A stretch of DNA of 64,000 nucleotides from DASVHS01 sp035468985. GTDB lineage: Bacteria; Acidobacteriota; Thermoanaerobaculia; Gp7-AA8. The stretch lies in the NCBI GenBank assembly GCA_035468985.1, contig DATISF010000069.1, positions 18,059 through 82,058 on the forward strand. The letters run 5' to 3'. Under the pieces are notes generated by a model. That model saw only the letters and a list, made by a program, of their open reading frames with translations. It had not been told where the DNA came from and did no database searches. The position numbers and the translations under genes were made by a program. Below are positions 33,714-41,882 of the stretch, in pieces; the stretch's first letter is position 1; the number at the start of each line of letters is the position of its first letter.

Positions 33714-36700
33714 ATGAAATGCCTCGTGTCTGCGGTCGTGGCAGTTCTCTGCGCGAGTGCTGCGCACGCGCAGGCTCCCTACCTCGTCACCGATCTCAAC
33801 ACGTCGTACACGCCGAATGCCGTGTCATCGTCGCCGCGGTATTTCGTGGCGGCCGGATCGACCGTCTTTTTCGCCGGGTCGAGCGATGCCGCCGGCGCGG
33901 AGCTGTTCACGACGGACGGAACGACGGTCGACCTCGTGAAGGACATCGTTCCCGGCTCGCTCGGCAGCGGCCCGGCGAATCTCGTCCCGCTGTCGGGTAG
34001 CACGGTCATCTTCTCGGCTTCGGACCCGGTGAACGGAAGAGAGCTGTGGAAGAGCGATGGAACCGAGGCCGGCACGGTTCTGGTCAAGGACATCTATGTC
34101 GGGGCCCAGACCAGCGGCGCACAGCCGGTGGCCGCGATGTCGGGTCACGTTTTCCTGCTCGCGAGCAGCACGGGGCAGTTGCGGGACGCTTGGGTCACTG
34201 ACGGCACCGACACGGGAACGAAAAAACTTGTCGACTCGCCGGACGCCCGCGGCTTTTTCGTCCTCGGCGGGTTCATGTACTTCTACTCCGGCACGACCCT
34301 GTGGCGAAGCGATGGGACTCCGGAAGGAACGACGGCGGTCCGCACGGATCTGACGATCCGCACGATGACGGTCGCCGGCGGCCACCTGTTTTTCGCCGGC
34401 TGGGACTCCGCACATGGTTATGAGCTGTGGATGAGCGACGGAACCGCGGCGGGAACGATCCTGCTGAAGGACATCAACCCCGGCGCCGGCAGCTCGTTCA
34501 ACACGACGGGCACGTTCTCGCTCGTTCCGGTCGGAGCATCGATCGTCTTCTTCGCCTACGATCCGACGAACGGCTGGTCGTTGTGGCACAGCGACGGCAC
34601 GCCCGACGGCACGGTCCCGTTCAAGTCGTATCCGGCCTGGTCGAGCAGCGCGATCCCACCGCTCCTCAGCAGTGCCGGCGGGCTGGCGTTCTTCTCCAGC
34701 GCCGGCCTGTGGCGCACCGACGGATCGGAGCTCGGCACGATCAAGCTCGGAACGGTCACCGATCCATCGTCGTACGTCGCCGGCACTTCGAAGGTCTTCT
34801 TTTTCGGCCGCAACAGCAGCGGTCTGTTTCGGCTCTGGTCGACCGACGGGAGCGATGCAGGCACCACGATCGTCTCGCCGTCTGTCGCCCCCGGATCTCC
34901 GACGGAAATCGCCTGGGCCGGCGGACAGCTCTTTTTCTCCGGCTCGGACGGCACAACCGGATCGGAGCCGTGGGTCAGTCATGGGACCGAGGGGGGAACG
35001 CATCTCATCGCGAACATGGCGAGCGATCCGCCTGCGTCTTCCAATCCCGATCTTCTGCGCGGAACAACCGGCCGCGTCTTCTTTACGGCGACGAACAGCG
35101 GACCGCGCGAGGTGTGGACGAGCGACGGCACCGCCGCCGGCACGATCCCCCTGACCAACTTCCTGGGCGCCAAGACCTTCGGATTTTTCAGCGCCTGGAA
35201 GGGAAACCTCTTCTTCACGACAACGGCTTACACGACGACGACCGAGTACAGCCTGTATTTGAGCGATGGAACCGCGGCAGGCACGTCGGAGCTGCAGAAG
35301 ATCTACGTGTCGTTATTTTTTCCGTCGTCGGGTTACTTCTACTTTACGGCGCCGTCGGACTCGAGCACTTATGGATCCCGGGAGCCCTGGCGTACCGACG
35401 GAACGCAGGCGGGCACGATCGATTTGTCGACCGGGACGACATCCAAGCCGTCCGAGCCGTGGGCCTTTGTGGAGCTCGGCGGGCGGGTCTACTTTGAGGC
35501 CGGCGATCCGCGCGGGATCTGGCAGACCGACGGTACGCCGGCATCGACGCAGCGCCTGACAACGCACCCGTCGAATTACACTTCGATCAGTGCAGGCATG
35601 GTGGCGGCAGCCGGCGCACTCTACTACTCATTGAACTCTTCGCCTTACGGTACGGAGCTCTGGCGCACCGACCCGAATCGACGAAGGACAGACGTCATCG
35701 ACATCCGGCCGGGAACTCCCAGCTCCACTCCTGATCAACTCACAGCCGCCGGGCCGCTCGTTTTCTTCACCGCGGATGACGGCACGGCGGGACGCGAGGT
35801 CTGGCGCAGCGACGGAACCGTGGCGGGCACGTTCATGGTCAGAGACGTGATGCCGGGCACGGGCAGCTCGTCGCCGAGGTCGCTCACGGCAGTGGGAAAC
35901 CGGTTGTTCTTCGTGGCGAACGACGGTCTCGACGGCTTCGAGCTCTGGACGAGCGACGGAAGCACAGCCGGAACGGAGCTCGTCGCCGATCTCGCGCCGG
36001 GTGCCGCATCGTTTTCGCCTGACTCGCTGGTGGCTGCCGACGGTCTTCTGTGGTTCTCCGCCGATGATGGCTCGACGGGTCGCGAGCTCTGGAAGAGCGA
36101 CGGAACCCCCGGCGGAACACAGCGCGTCGCGGATCTCAATCCCGGCGCGACCGGTTCGGATCCGCGGCAACTCGTCGTGGCGGGCCGCGAACTATTCTTC
36201 AACGCGCAGACGTCGCTCGGACGCGAGCTCTGGGCGCTGGCGCTGAATCCGACGGCGTACACCATCGACGACGCCCGCGTTCTCGAGGGCAATACGGGAA
36301 CGACGCAACTTCACTTCAAAGTCACCCGAAGCGGCGATCTTTCGCAGGCATCGTCGGTCGCCTTCGTCACGTCGGACGGCACTGCCACAGCGGGAGCCGA
36401 CTACGTTGCCGCCAACGGCACCGTTGTGTTCGCAGCCGGCGCGAGCGAGGCATTCATCGACGTCACAGTCAACGGCGACACGCAGATGGAAGACGACGAG
36501 TCGCTCTCCGTAACGATCTCGTCTCCGACGCTCGGCGTGCTCCAGAACAATGTCGCCACCGGCATCATCGAGGAAGATGACCGCTCGGCCGCGCTGTCGA
36601 TCCAGTACGTGCAGGCCAGCACTTCGTACGACGCCTCCCGCACGTTTGTGGTCACGAACACCGGACCGTCGGACGCGGACGGCGTCACGTTGACGTTCAC

Positions 36701-38363
36701 GGAATCGCCGACCGTCGCAAGCCTCTCGGGAACCGGCTGCTCGCAGAATGGTTACGGCTCGCTTCTCTGCGTCCTCGGTTCATTGGCCGCCGGCGAGAGC
36801 CGCACGGTGAGCATCGGCCGTTACACCTCCGGAGGCCTGTACAACAGCGCTTATCCTCCCGGCTACACGATCACGGCCAGCGTGTCGACGCTGACTGCCG
36901 AGGCCGACCTCAGCGACAACAGCGTGACGAAAATGGTCTCGAGCGACGGCTCCATGGCCCTGCCGCCGTTCCTCACCTCATCGCTCGCCGCCACACTCGA
37001 CTATCTCGCCCCCTACACCAGCACAGCCACGCAGACGGTCTCGCTGACATCGTCCAATGCGGCGGTTGCAGTCACGCCCACCAGCGCAACCATTCCGCCC
37101 GGCGAGCGTCATACGACGTTCACTCTGCAGCCCGGCGATGTGACCGGCTCGACGAAGCTCACCATTGGCAGTTACGGTCCGTCGCTGAATATCGCCATCG
37201 TCGCCTCCAGCTCGGTCGCAAAACTCGACCCCATGATGGTCGTTACTTTGCCGTACTCCACGAAGTACGGTCAGGACGTTCAAATCCCCGCGCGCGTGGC
37301 CGCCCGGGCGGCGGATGGCACATACCCGAGCGGCGTTTTGAAACTGCTCGACGACCAGCTGAACATGGTCGATCAACAAACACTCGACGCCACGGCCTCG
37401 GTGAAATTCGTCCTCAGCGGCCTGTCAACAGGCTCGCACCAGTACAGTCTCCAATACGACGGCGATTCGCTCTTCACAGCATTGACGGTTCCGATGGGCC
37501 TCTTTTACATCAGCCCTTACTACACGTCGATGCGGATCGTCGCCGCGCCGGTGACCTGCGACAACACGGTCGACGTCGCGGTGATCGTATCGACGAGCGA
37601 TACGACGCAGGCACCCACGGGGAGCATCTCGGTCTCGGCTCTCGATCAGACCGTGCAGGCGACGCTCGTTCCAACCGGTGTGAACGGGACTGCCCAGGCT
37701 ACGGTTCAACTTCCCATCGGGACCGCCGCCACATATATCTCGGCAACGTACACGCCGACCGGTGCTTTCTCCTCGACCAACACCTCGAGGCAGATCAGCG
37801 TCGGATGCGCGTCCTCGATGAACCTGGTCGCCACCGCGACCGCCATCAATCGCGTGATGCTGACGTGGAGCGGCACGGCCTCGACCTACGAGGTCTATCG
37901 ATATACCTACGACTCTTATTACGCGAACTGGTCATTCCTCGGATATGCCGGAACGACCCAATACCTCGACAGCGCCGTGCTTGCGGGCCGCTCGTACCTC
38001 TACCGCGTGCGTCCGACAGGCAGCACCGCGTATTCAGCGCCGGACCTGGCGACCACGGTGATGTTCGCGGACGATCCCATCGTCGCGCAGGTCACATCGG
38101 TCAAAGCGACCCACTTCTCAGAGCTTCTCGCCGCCGCGAATAGCGTCCGTCAGCTTGCCGGATTCGCAAACGCGTCCTTCGCGACGCCTCCCGCTGCCGG
38201 CGGCCTGGTGAGAGCGACTCCGATTCTCGAACTGCGGGCCGCCATCGCCGAGGCCCGACGCTACCTGGCGCAGCCCGAGGTGACGTACACGGATCCGTCA
38301 CTCGCAGCCGGGATGCTCATCAAGGCGGCCCACCTCCAGGAACTGCGCAACGCGGTGAAGTAG
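33714..38363 (+). CDS. Giant secreted protein with W-x-[ST]-DGT-x-x-GT repeats, Calx-beta domain and C-terminal ELR module
   Basis: 1549 residues from the ATG at 33714; ATG 33690 is also possible but lies in a palindrome. Signal peptide 'MKCLVSAVVAVLCASAAHAQ'. Residues about 25-840 hold roughly 17 repeats of the type 'ELWKSDGTEAGTVLVKDI', probably a beta-propeller-like array. A Calx-beta domain follows at about 845-955 ('FKVTRSGDLSQASSVAFVTS'), then DUF11/Ig-like and bacterial Ig-like regions (about 960-1365), a fibronectin-type segment (about 1370-1450), and a C-terminal module with 'ATPILELRAAIAEARRYLAQ' and 'IKAAHLQELRNAVK'. The same terminal module occurs in the protein at 59065. No anchor or catalytic motif is seen; cell-surface adhesion or binding is a guess. 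Confidence 0.82.
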   Translation: MKCLVSAVVAVLCASAAHAQAPYLVTDLNTSYTPNAVSSSPRYFVAAGSTVFFAGSSDAAGAELFTTDGTTVDLVKDIVPGSLGSGPANLVPLSGSTVIFSASDPVNGRELWKSDGTEAGTVLVKDIYVGAQTSGAQPVAAMSGHVFLLASSTGQLRDAWVTDGTDTGTKKLVDSPDARGFFVLGGFMYFYSGTTLWRSDGTPEGTTAVRTDLTIRTMTVAGGHLFFAGWDSAHGYELWMSDGTAAGTILLKDINPGAGSSFNTTGTFSLVPVGASIVFFAYDPTNGWSLWHSDGTPDGTVPFKSYPAWSSSAIPPLLSSAGGLAFFSSAGLWRTDGSELGTIKLGTVTDPSSYVAGTSKVFFFGRNSSGLFRLWSTDGSDAGTTIVSPSVAPGSPTEIAWAGGQLFFSGSDGTTGSEPWVSHGTEGGTHLIANMASDPPASSNPDLLRGTTGRVFFTATNSGPREVWTSDGTAAGTIPLTNFLGAKTFGFFSAWKGNLFFTTTAYTTTTEYSLYLSDGTAAGTSELQKIYVSLFFPSSGYFYFTAPSDSSTYGSREPWRTDGTQAGTIDLSTGTTSKPSEPWAFVELGGRVYFEAGDPRGIWQTDGTPASTQRLTTHPSNYTSISAGMVAAAGALYYSLNSSPYGTELWRTDPNRRRTDVIDIRPGTPSSTPDQLTAAGPLVFFTADDGTAGREVWRSDGTVAGTFMVRDVMPGTGSSSPRSLTAVGNRLFFVANDGLDGFELWTSDGSTAGTELVADLAPGAASFSPDSLVAADGLLWFSADDGSTGRELWKSDGTPGGTQRVADLNPGATGSDPRQLVVAGRELFFNAQTSLGRELWALALNPTAYTIDDARVLEGNTGTTQLHFKVTRSGDLSQASSVAFVTSDGTATAGADYVAANGTVVFAAGASEAFIDVTVNGDTQMEDDESLSVTISSPTLGVLQNNVATGIIEEDDRSAALSIQYVQASTSYDASRTFVVTNTGPSDADGVTLTFTESPTVASLSGTGCSQNGYGSLLCVLGSLAAGESRTVSIGRYTSGGLYNSAYPPGYTITASVSTLTAEADLSDNSVTKMVSSDGSMALPPFLTSSLAATLDYLAPYTSTATQTVSLTSSNAAVAVTPTSATIPPGERHTTFTLQPGDVTGSTKLTIGSYGPSLNIAIVASSSVAKLDPMMVVTLPYSTKYGQDVQIPARVAARAADGTYPSGVLKLLDDQLNMVDQQTLDATASVKFVLSGLSTGSHQYSLQYDGDSLFTALTVPMGLFYISPYYTSMRIVAAPVTCDNTVDVAVIVSTSDTTQAPTGSISVSALDQTVQATLVPTGVNGTAQATVQLPIGTAATYISATYTPTGAFSSTNTSRQISVGCASSMNLVATATAINRVMLTWSGTASTYEVYRYTYDSYYANWSFLGYAGTTQYLDSAVLAGRSYLYRVRPTGSTAYSAPDLATTVMFADDPIVAQVTSVKATHFSELLAAANSVRQLAGFANASFATPPAAGGLVRATPILELRAAIAEARRYLAQPEVTYTDPSLAAGMLIKAAHLQELRNAVK

Positions 38364-38387
38364 ACTGGGTCGGTCCCGGTCATCGCC

Positions 38388-39284
38388 ATGGTTCGCATGG
38401 TCCTCGTCTATCCGCTGAAGATCGGCGCGCTCGCGCTGATCTTCTGGTTTCTCGTTCGCCAACGGCTTCCGCAGACACCCGCCATCGTCGTGGCCATCGT
38501 CCTGGCGATCCTGTTTCACATCGCCATCGCGGCCTGGCTGACGAGCCGCCGGCGCCTGGCCGACGCGCGCCTCCTGCAGAACACTCTTCGGGGAGAGGTG
38601 CCGCGAGACGGTCAGCGGATCGCCCTGGCCGGAACGATCGAGCCTGAAGGCGAGACGCTGCGAACGCCCTTCGGCGTAGTGCCTTGCGTTCTCTACTCGT
38701 ACGAGATCTATCGGATGGTGCAATCGCGGAGCTCGTCCTCGTCGTCGACCTCGACCACGACCCGCGTGACCGATTTCTCCGGCGTCGCCCTCGCGCCCTC
38801 GGTCATCCGAACGAGCAACGGACGATTCGCGATCTGCGGATTTCCCTACCTCACCGATCCCGTTCGGGAGAGCGGACGCGAGCCCGCGCGACTGGCAAAC
38901 GCCCGCGATTACATCGCGCGGTCCGAATTTGCGCGCACGATCCCGTTCGCCGGCGAGCTTGCGGCACTCGACCACGCCATGATGACGACCGCAAGGTCTC
39001 TTCGCTTCGACTGGCAGATGACAGACGGCGACCGGATCGGCGAAGCCACGCTCCAGGAAGAGTACGTTCCCCCGTCGACACGCATGTGCGCCCTCGGCGT
39101 CTACTCCGCCGCAGACAAGGGACTCGTGCCCGGCCGGGGCGCGGAGGAACGCATCCGCCTCATCGCCGGCGAAGGCCCGGACGTCCTGCAGGGACTGACG
39201 GGCGGCGCGCGCTACTCGCAGGTGCTTACCGCGGTGATGGTGCTGATCGTTGCCGGCGCGCTCTCGTACATCTTGCTGCGATGA
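38388..39284 (+). CDS. Membrane protein, possibly GIDE-like
   Basis: 298 residues. Two N-terminal membrane helices (about 8-24 and 32-50) are followed by a soluble region, and a last helix at 278-296 ('VLTAVMVLIVAGALSYILL'). The segment 'LAGTIEPEGETLRTPFGVVP' with 'CVLYSYEIY' resembles the GIDE domain found between membrane helices in MUL1-like proteins and bacterial homologues, but I am not certain. A Ser/Thr run lies at about 112-125. The 3' end of this gene, including the last helix, is duplicated 2.5 kb downstream, where an insert separates it from the TPR gene. Confidence 0.65.
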   Translation: MVRMVLVYPLKIGALALIFWFLVRQRLPQTPAIVVAIVLAILFHIAIAAWLTSRRRLADARLLQNTLRGEVPRDGQRIALAGTIEPEGETLRTPFGVVPCVLYSYEIYRMVQSRSSSSSSTSTTTRVTDFSGVALAPSVIRTSNGRFAICGFPYLTDPVRESGREPARLANARDYIARSEFARTIPFAGELAALDHAMMTTARSLRFDWQMTDGDRIGEATLQEEYVPPSTRMCALGVYSAADKGLVPGRGAEERIRLIAGEGPDVLQGLTGGARYSQVLTAVMVLIVAGALSYILLR

Positions 39285-39361
39285 GGTCACGGGAAGAAAG
39301 CGCTGCGCCGGCACGGTTCCGTTCGGCATGCGCAAAATCCTCGCTCTGACCACCCTCGTCA
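39198..39361 (+). repeat. Direct repeat, left copy (164 bp) flanking the 2.3 kb insert
   Basis: It covers the last 87 bases of the membrane-protein gene and the following leader, including the first residues of the TPR protein ('MRKILALTTLV'). It is almost identical to 41698-41882: one substitution at 39235 and absence of a 21-bp tandem duplication. At 39362 the two copies diverge abruptly, so the TPR start in this copy is a dead stub. Confidence 0.92.
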
Positions 39362-39429
39362 CGCACATACGCGTCCTCGGCGGCGTCCCGCCGCTTGACG
39401 CGACGTGAACGTCTTATTCTGGAGAACGG

Positions 39430-40191
39430 ATGAATTCGAATGAATTCCGGTTCTTTAGCGAATCGGAGAAGCGGTTCCCTGATTGCACGTCCCTGCCAAT
39501 CGGATTGTTGATCAAATCGCTGTTCGTCAAAGCGCGCCGCCGTTCCTGGGGACGACTCGCCGACCGCAATGCACGTCTCGTATGGACGACCAGTGCGGTC
39601 AGCGACGCCGAAGGTCCCACGGCGAATGTGCGCAACTATCTCGACCACTGCACGATCCGCAACATCCTGACGGACGTGGCAGGGGGTCGTAAACTTTCGC
39701 GGGCCTGCGAGCTCGGGTGTGGCTACGGCCGAGTCATCATGGTTCTCAAGGAGTTTGCTGACTACGTGACTGGCTTCGAACGGGAGCAGGTGCTTGTTGA
39801 CGTTGCCAGCGGACTTCTTCCTGAGATTACGTTCCAGCGCGTGGACAGCCTGGCAACCGTCCAAGATGAGCCGTACGACCTGGCGATGATCTGTACAGTC
39901 CTGCAGCATCTGACGGATGATGAGGCGCGACGCGTGTGCGAAGCCCTCAAATCGCTGGCAAGGCGCGGTCACGTTCTCATCATTGAGAAAACCGAGCCTT
40001 TCCGAATTACAACCAACATCGAGCAGGGATCGCAGTTCATCTCTCGGGACCGTTCTGTACAGACGTACGAGGATTACATGCGGCCGTTCCGGCTCGTGCG
40101 TACGTACGAACGGCACGTGGAACCCTCTTATGGGAATCCGAGCCCGGGCACGTGCATGCTGTTTCAGAGTCCGGACTCATCGAACGCTTGA
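39430..40191 (+). CDS. Class I SAM-dependent methyltransferase
   Basis: 253 residues; SD-like GGAG before the ATG. SAM-binding motif I is 'RACELGCGYGRVIMVL', motif II is near 'VTGFEREQVLVDVAS', and later 'YDLAMICTVLQHLTDDEA' matches motif IV of class I methyltransferases. The substrate is unknown. Base use is less GC-biased at the start of the gene than in neighbours, and the gene lies inside the insert bounded by direct repeats, consistent with transfer. The last four bases overlap the start of the dehydrogenase-like gene (TTGA). The trio of methyltransferase, dehydrogenase-like and inositol-phosphatase-like genes resembles part of a surface-glycan operon (inference). Confidence 0.82.
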   Translation: MNSNEFRFFSESEKRFPDCTSLPIGLLIKSLFVKARRRSWGRLADRNARLVWTTSAVSDAEGPTANVRNYLDHCTIRNILTDVAGGRKLSRACELGCGYGRVIMVLKEFADYVTGFEREQVLVDVASGLLPEITFQRVDSLATVQDEPYDLAMICTVLQHLTDDEARRVCEALKSLARRGHVLIIEKTEPFRITTNIEQGSQFISRDRSVQTYEDYMRPFRLVRTYERHVEPSYGNPSPGTCMLFQSPDSSNA

Positions 40192-40925
40192 GAGTCCTAA
40201 TCGGGCCGTCCACATTTGCAGTCGGGGATGCGTCGCCCCTGGTGCGACCGCGCGACTCGGGATCGGACGTCGTTCCGAATCCTCACGGCCGAAAACTCAC
40301 CGCTGAGGAGATGAAGGCGCTTCTTCCCGGAATCCAGGGTCTGCGCGCCGGTCTCGAGCCGCTGACGCGTGATGTTCTGAAAGGTTCGGAACTGAAAGGT
40401 GATCTCGTGTGTGGGAGCAGGTCTCTCGAACGTCGACTTGACCGCGGGCGGCGAGATTGGAATCGCCGTTCGCAACACGCCCGACGCTCCCTCCGACGCG
40501 ATGGCAGGCTCACGGTGGGAGTCATGATCCTGCTCCTGCGCCGTGTCCCTCAGATGGACAGGGATCTCCACGCGGGAAAATGGAGCAAGCAGATCGGGCG
40601 GCAGCTTGCCGGAAAAACGGTGGTCAATTGCGGTTTCGGCCGAATTGGCCGGTGGGAGGCCGAGCTGCTCCGCCCATTCGGCGTTTGTCTTCGGGCCGTT
40701 GATCCCTACGCCGGGATCGACTCGGGCGTGCCGGTGCGGTCATTCGAGGAGGCGCTCGCGATCGCGGATGTCATTACGATCCATGTCTCCGGTGAGGAGC
40801 AGATTCTTGGCCGACAGGAATTTGACCGCATCAAACGCGGCGCATTCCCTCTGAACGGCAGTCGCGGCATCGTGGTCGACGAGGCAGTCAACAACCTCCT
40901 GCGCGCACTCTTTGAAGACCAATGA
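40188..40925 (+). pseudogene. D-3-phosphoglycerate dehydrogenase-like gene, frameshifted and internally deleted
   Basis: It begins with TTG at 40188, coupled to the methyltransferase. 'VLIGPSTFAVGDASPL' and 'NPHGRKLTAEEMKALLPGI' are the N-terminal substrate-binding part of 2-hydroxyacid dehydrogenases. Between about 40400 and 40500 the coding frame shifts to give 'SCVGAGLSNVDL' and 'GIAVRNTPDAPSDAM', then shifts back. The NAD-binding motif 'VVNCGFGRIGRWEAELL' and 'RGAFPLNGSRGIVVDEA' follow, but the catalytic His region and C-terminus are missing: it jumps to 'VNNLLRALFEDQ'. Two frameshifts and the deletion make it non-functional, although the frame is open end to end, possibly preserving coupling to the next gene. 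Confidence 0.75.
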
Positions 40926-41674
40926 CCGACTACCGAGAGCTGATGTCTGTCGCGGTGAGGGCCGCCGAGGCTGCCGGTGAGTTGCTTCGCACGAACGCGC
41001 GGCCGCAGATCATTTCCGACCACGAGCACGACGTGAAGATCGATGCCGACCTCCGAGCCGAGGCAGTGATCATCGACCAGATCCGGCAGCAGTCCGGTGC
41101 ACCAATCCTGACCGAGGAATCGGGAGACGTTGCGGGGACCTCATCCACGGATCTCCGATGGATCGTTGATCCGCTCGACGGCACGTACAACTATTTTCGG
41201 GGGATACCGCTGGCGGCCGTCTCGATCGCCGTGTGGCGTGGCGATTCGCCACTCATCGGGGTCGTCCATGATTTCTTCCGTAACGAGATGTTCAGGGGAG
41301 TGGTGGGCGAAGGGGCGTGGCTGAACGACACGCCGATTGGAGTGCGCACCGAAACCAGCACGCGATCATCTGTTCTCTGCACGGGGGTCCCGGCAGCCGA
41401 CGATTTTTCGGCCGACGCCCTCATTCGCTTCGCGTCCGCCTTTCGAGACTACAAGAAGGTACGATTGGTCGGCAGCGCCGCGCTCTCCCTTGCGTGGCTG
41501 GCCGCCGGCCGTGTCGATGAATACCGGGAAAACAACATCAAACTTTGGGACGTCGCCGCGGGTCTCGCTCTCGTGCGTGCGGCCGGCGGTAGCGTCGAAA
41601 TGACTCCTTCCGATGCACGGCACGCGTGGAAGGTGCGAGCAACCGGTGCCGGCGCGCGAACGTCCTTGCTCTGA
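40922..41674 (+). CDS. Inositol monophosphatase-family phosphatase
   Basis: 250 residues; the ATG overlaps the upstream stop (ATGA). The Mg-dependent phosphatase signatures are present: E65/E66 ('ILTEESGD'), 'WIVDPLDGTYNYFRG' (D83, D86) and the C-terminal 'LWDVAAGLALVRAAGG'. The family includes inositol-1-phosphatase, CysQ (3'-phosphoadenosine 5'-phosphate phosphatase) and sugar-phosphatases; the sequence does not decide between them. It looks intact, unlike the gene just upstream, and is the last gene of the inserted segment. Confidence 0.88.
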   Translation: MTDYRELMSVAVRAAEAAGELLRTNARPQIISDHEHDVKIDADLRAEAVIIDQIRQQSGAPILTEESGDVAGTSSTDLRWIVDPLDGTYNYFRGIPLAAVSIAVWRGDSPLIGVVHDFFRNEMFRGVVGEGAWLNDTPIGVRTETSTRSSVLCTGVPAADDFSADALIRFASAFRDYKKVRLVGSAALSLAWLAAGRVDEYRENNIKLWDVAAGLALVRAAGGSVEMTPSDARHAWKVRATGAGARTSLL

Positions 41675-41697
41675 GATCGGCCGCCCGCCATGCGTTT

Positions 41698-41882
41698 ACG
41701 GGCGGCGCGCGCTACTCGCAGGTGCTTACCGCGGCGATGGTGCTGATCGTTGCCGGCGCGCTCTCGTACATCTTGCTGCGATGAGGTCATGGGTTGCTGC
41801 GATGAGGTCACGGGAAGAAAGCGCTGCGCCGGCACGGTTCCGTTCGGCATGCGCAAAATCCTCGCTCTGACCACCCTCGTCA
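41698..41882 (+). repeat. Direct repeat, right copy (185 bp) flanking the 2.3 kb insert
   Basis: Near-identical to 39198-39361. It contains the last 27 codons of the membrane-protein gene as a dead duplicate, then the leader and start of the intact TPR gene. It differs by T-to-C at 41735 and by a 21-bp tandem duplication (unit TTGCTGCGATGAGGTCAYGGG) at about 41774-41815. The duplicated unit changes the spacing upstream of the TPR start. Confidence 0.92.

Noticed and set aside
39198..41882. Classical transposon with target-site duplication
   Set aside because: Repeats of 164-185 bp are far longer than any target duplication; there are no terminal inverted repeats and no transposase.
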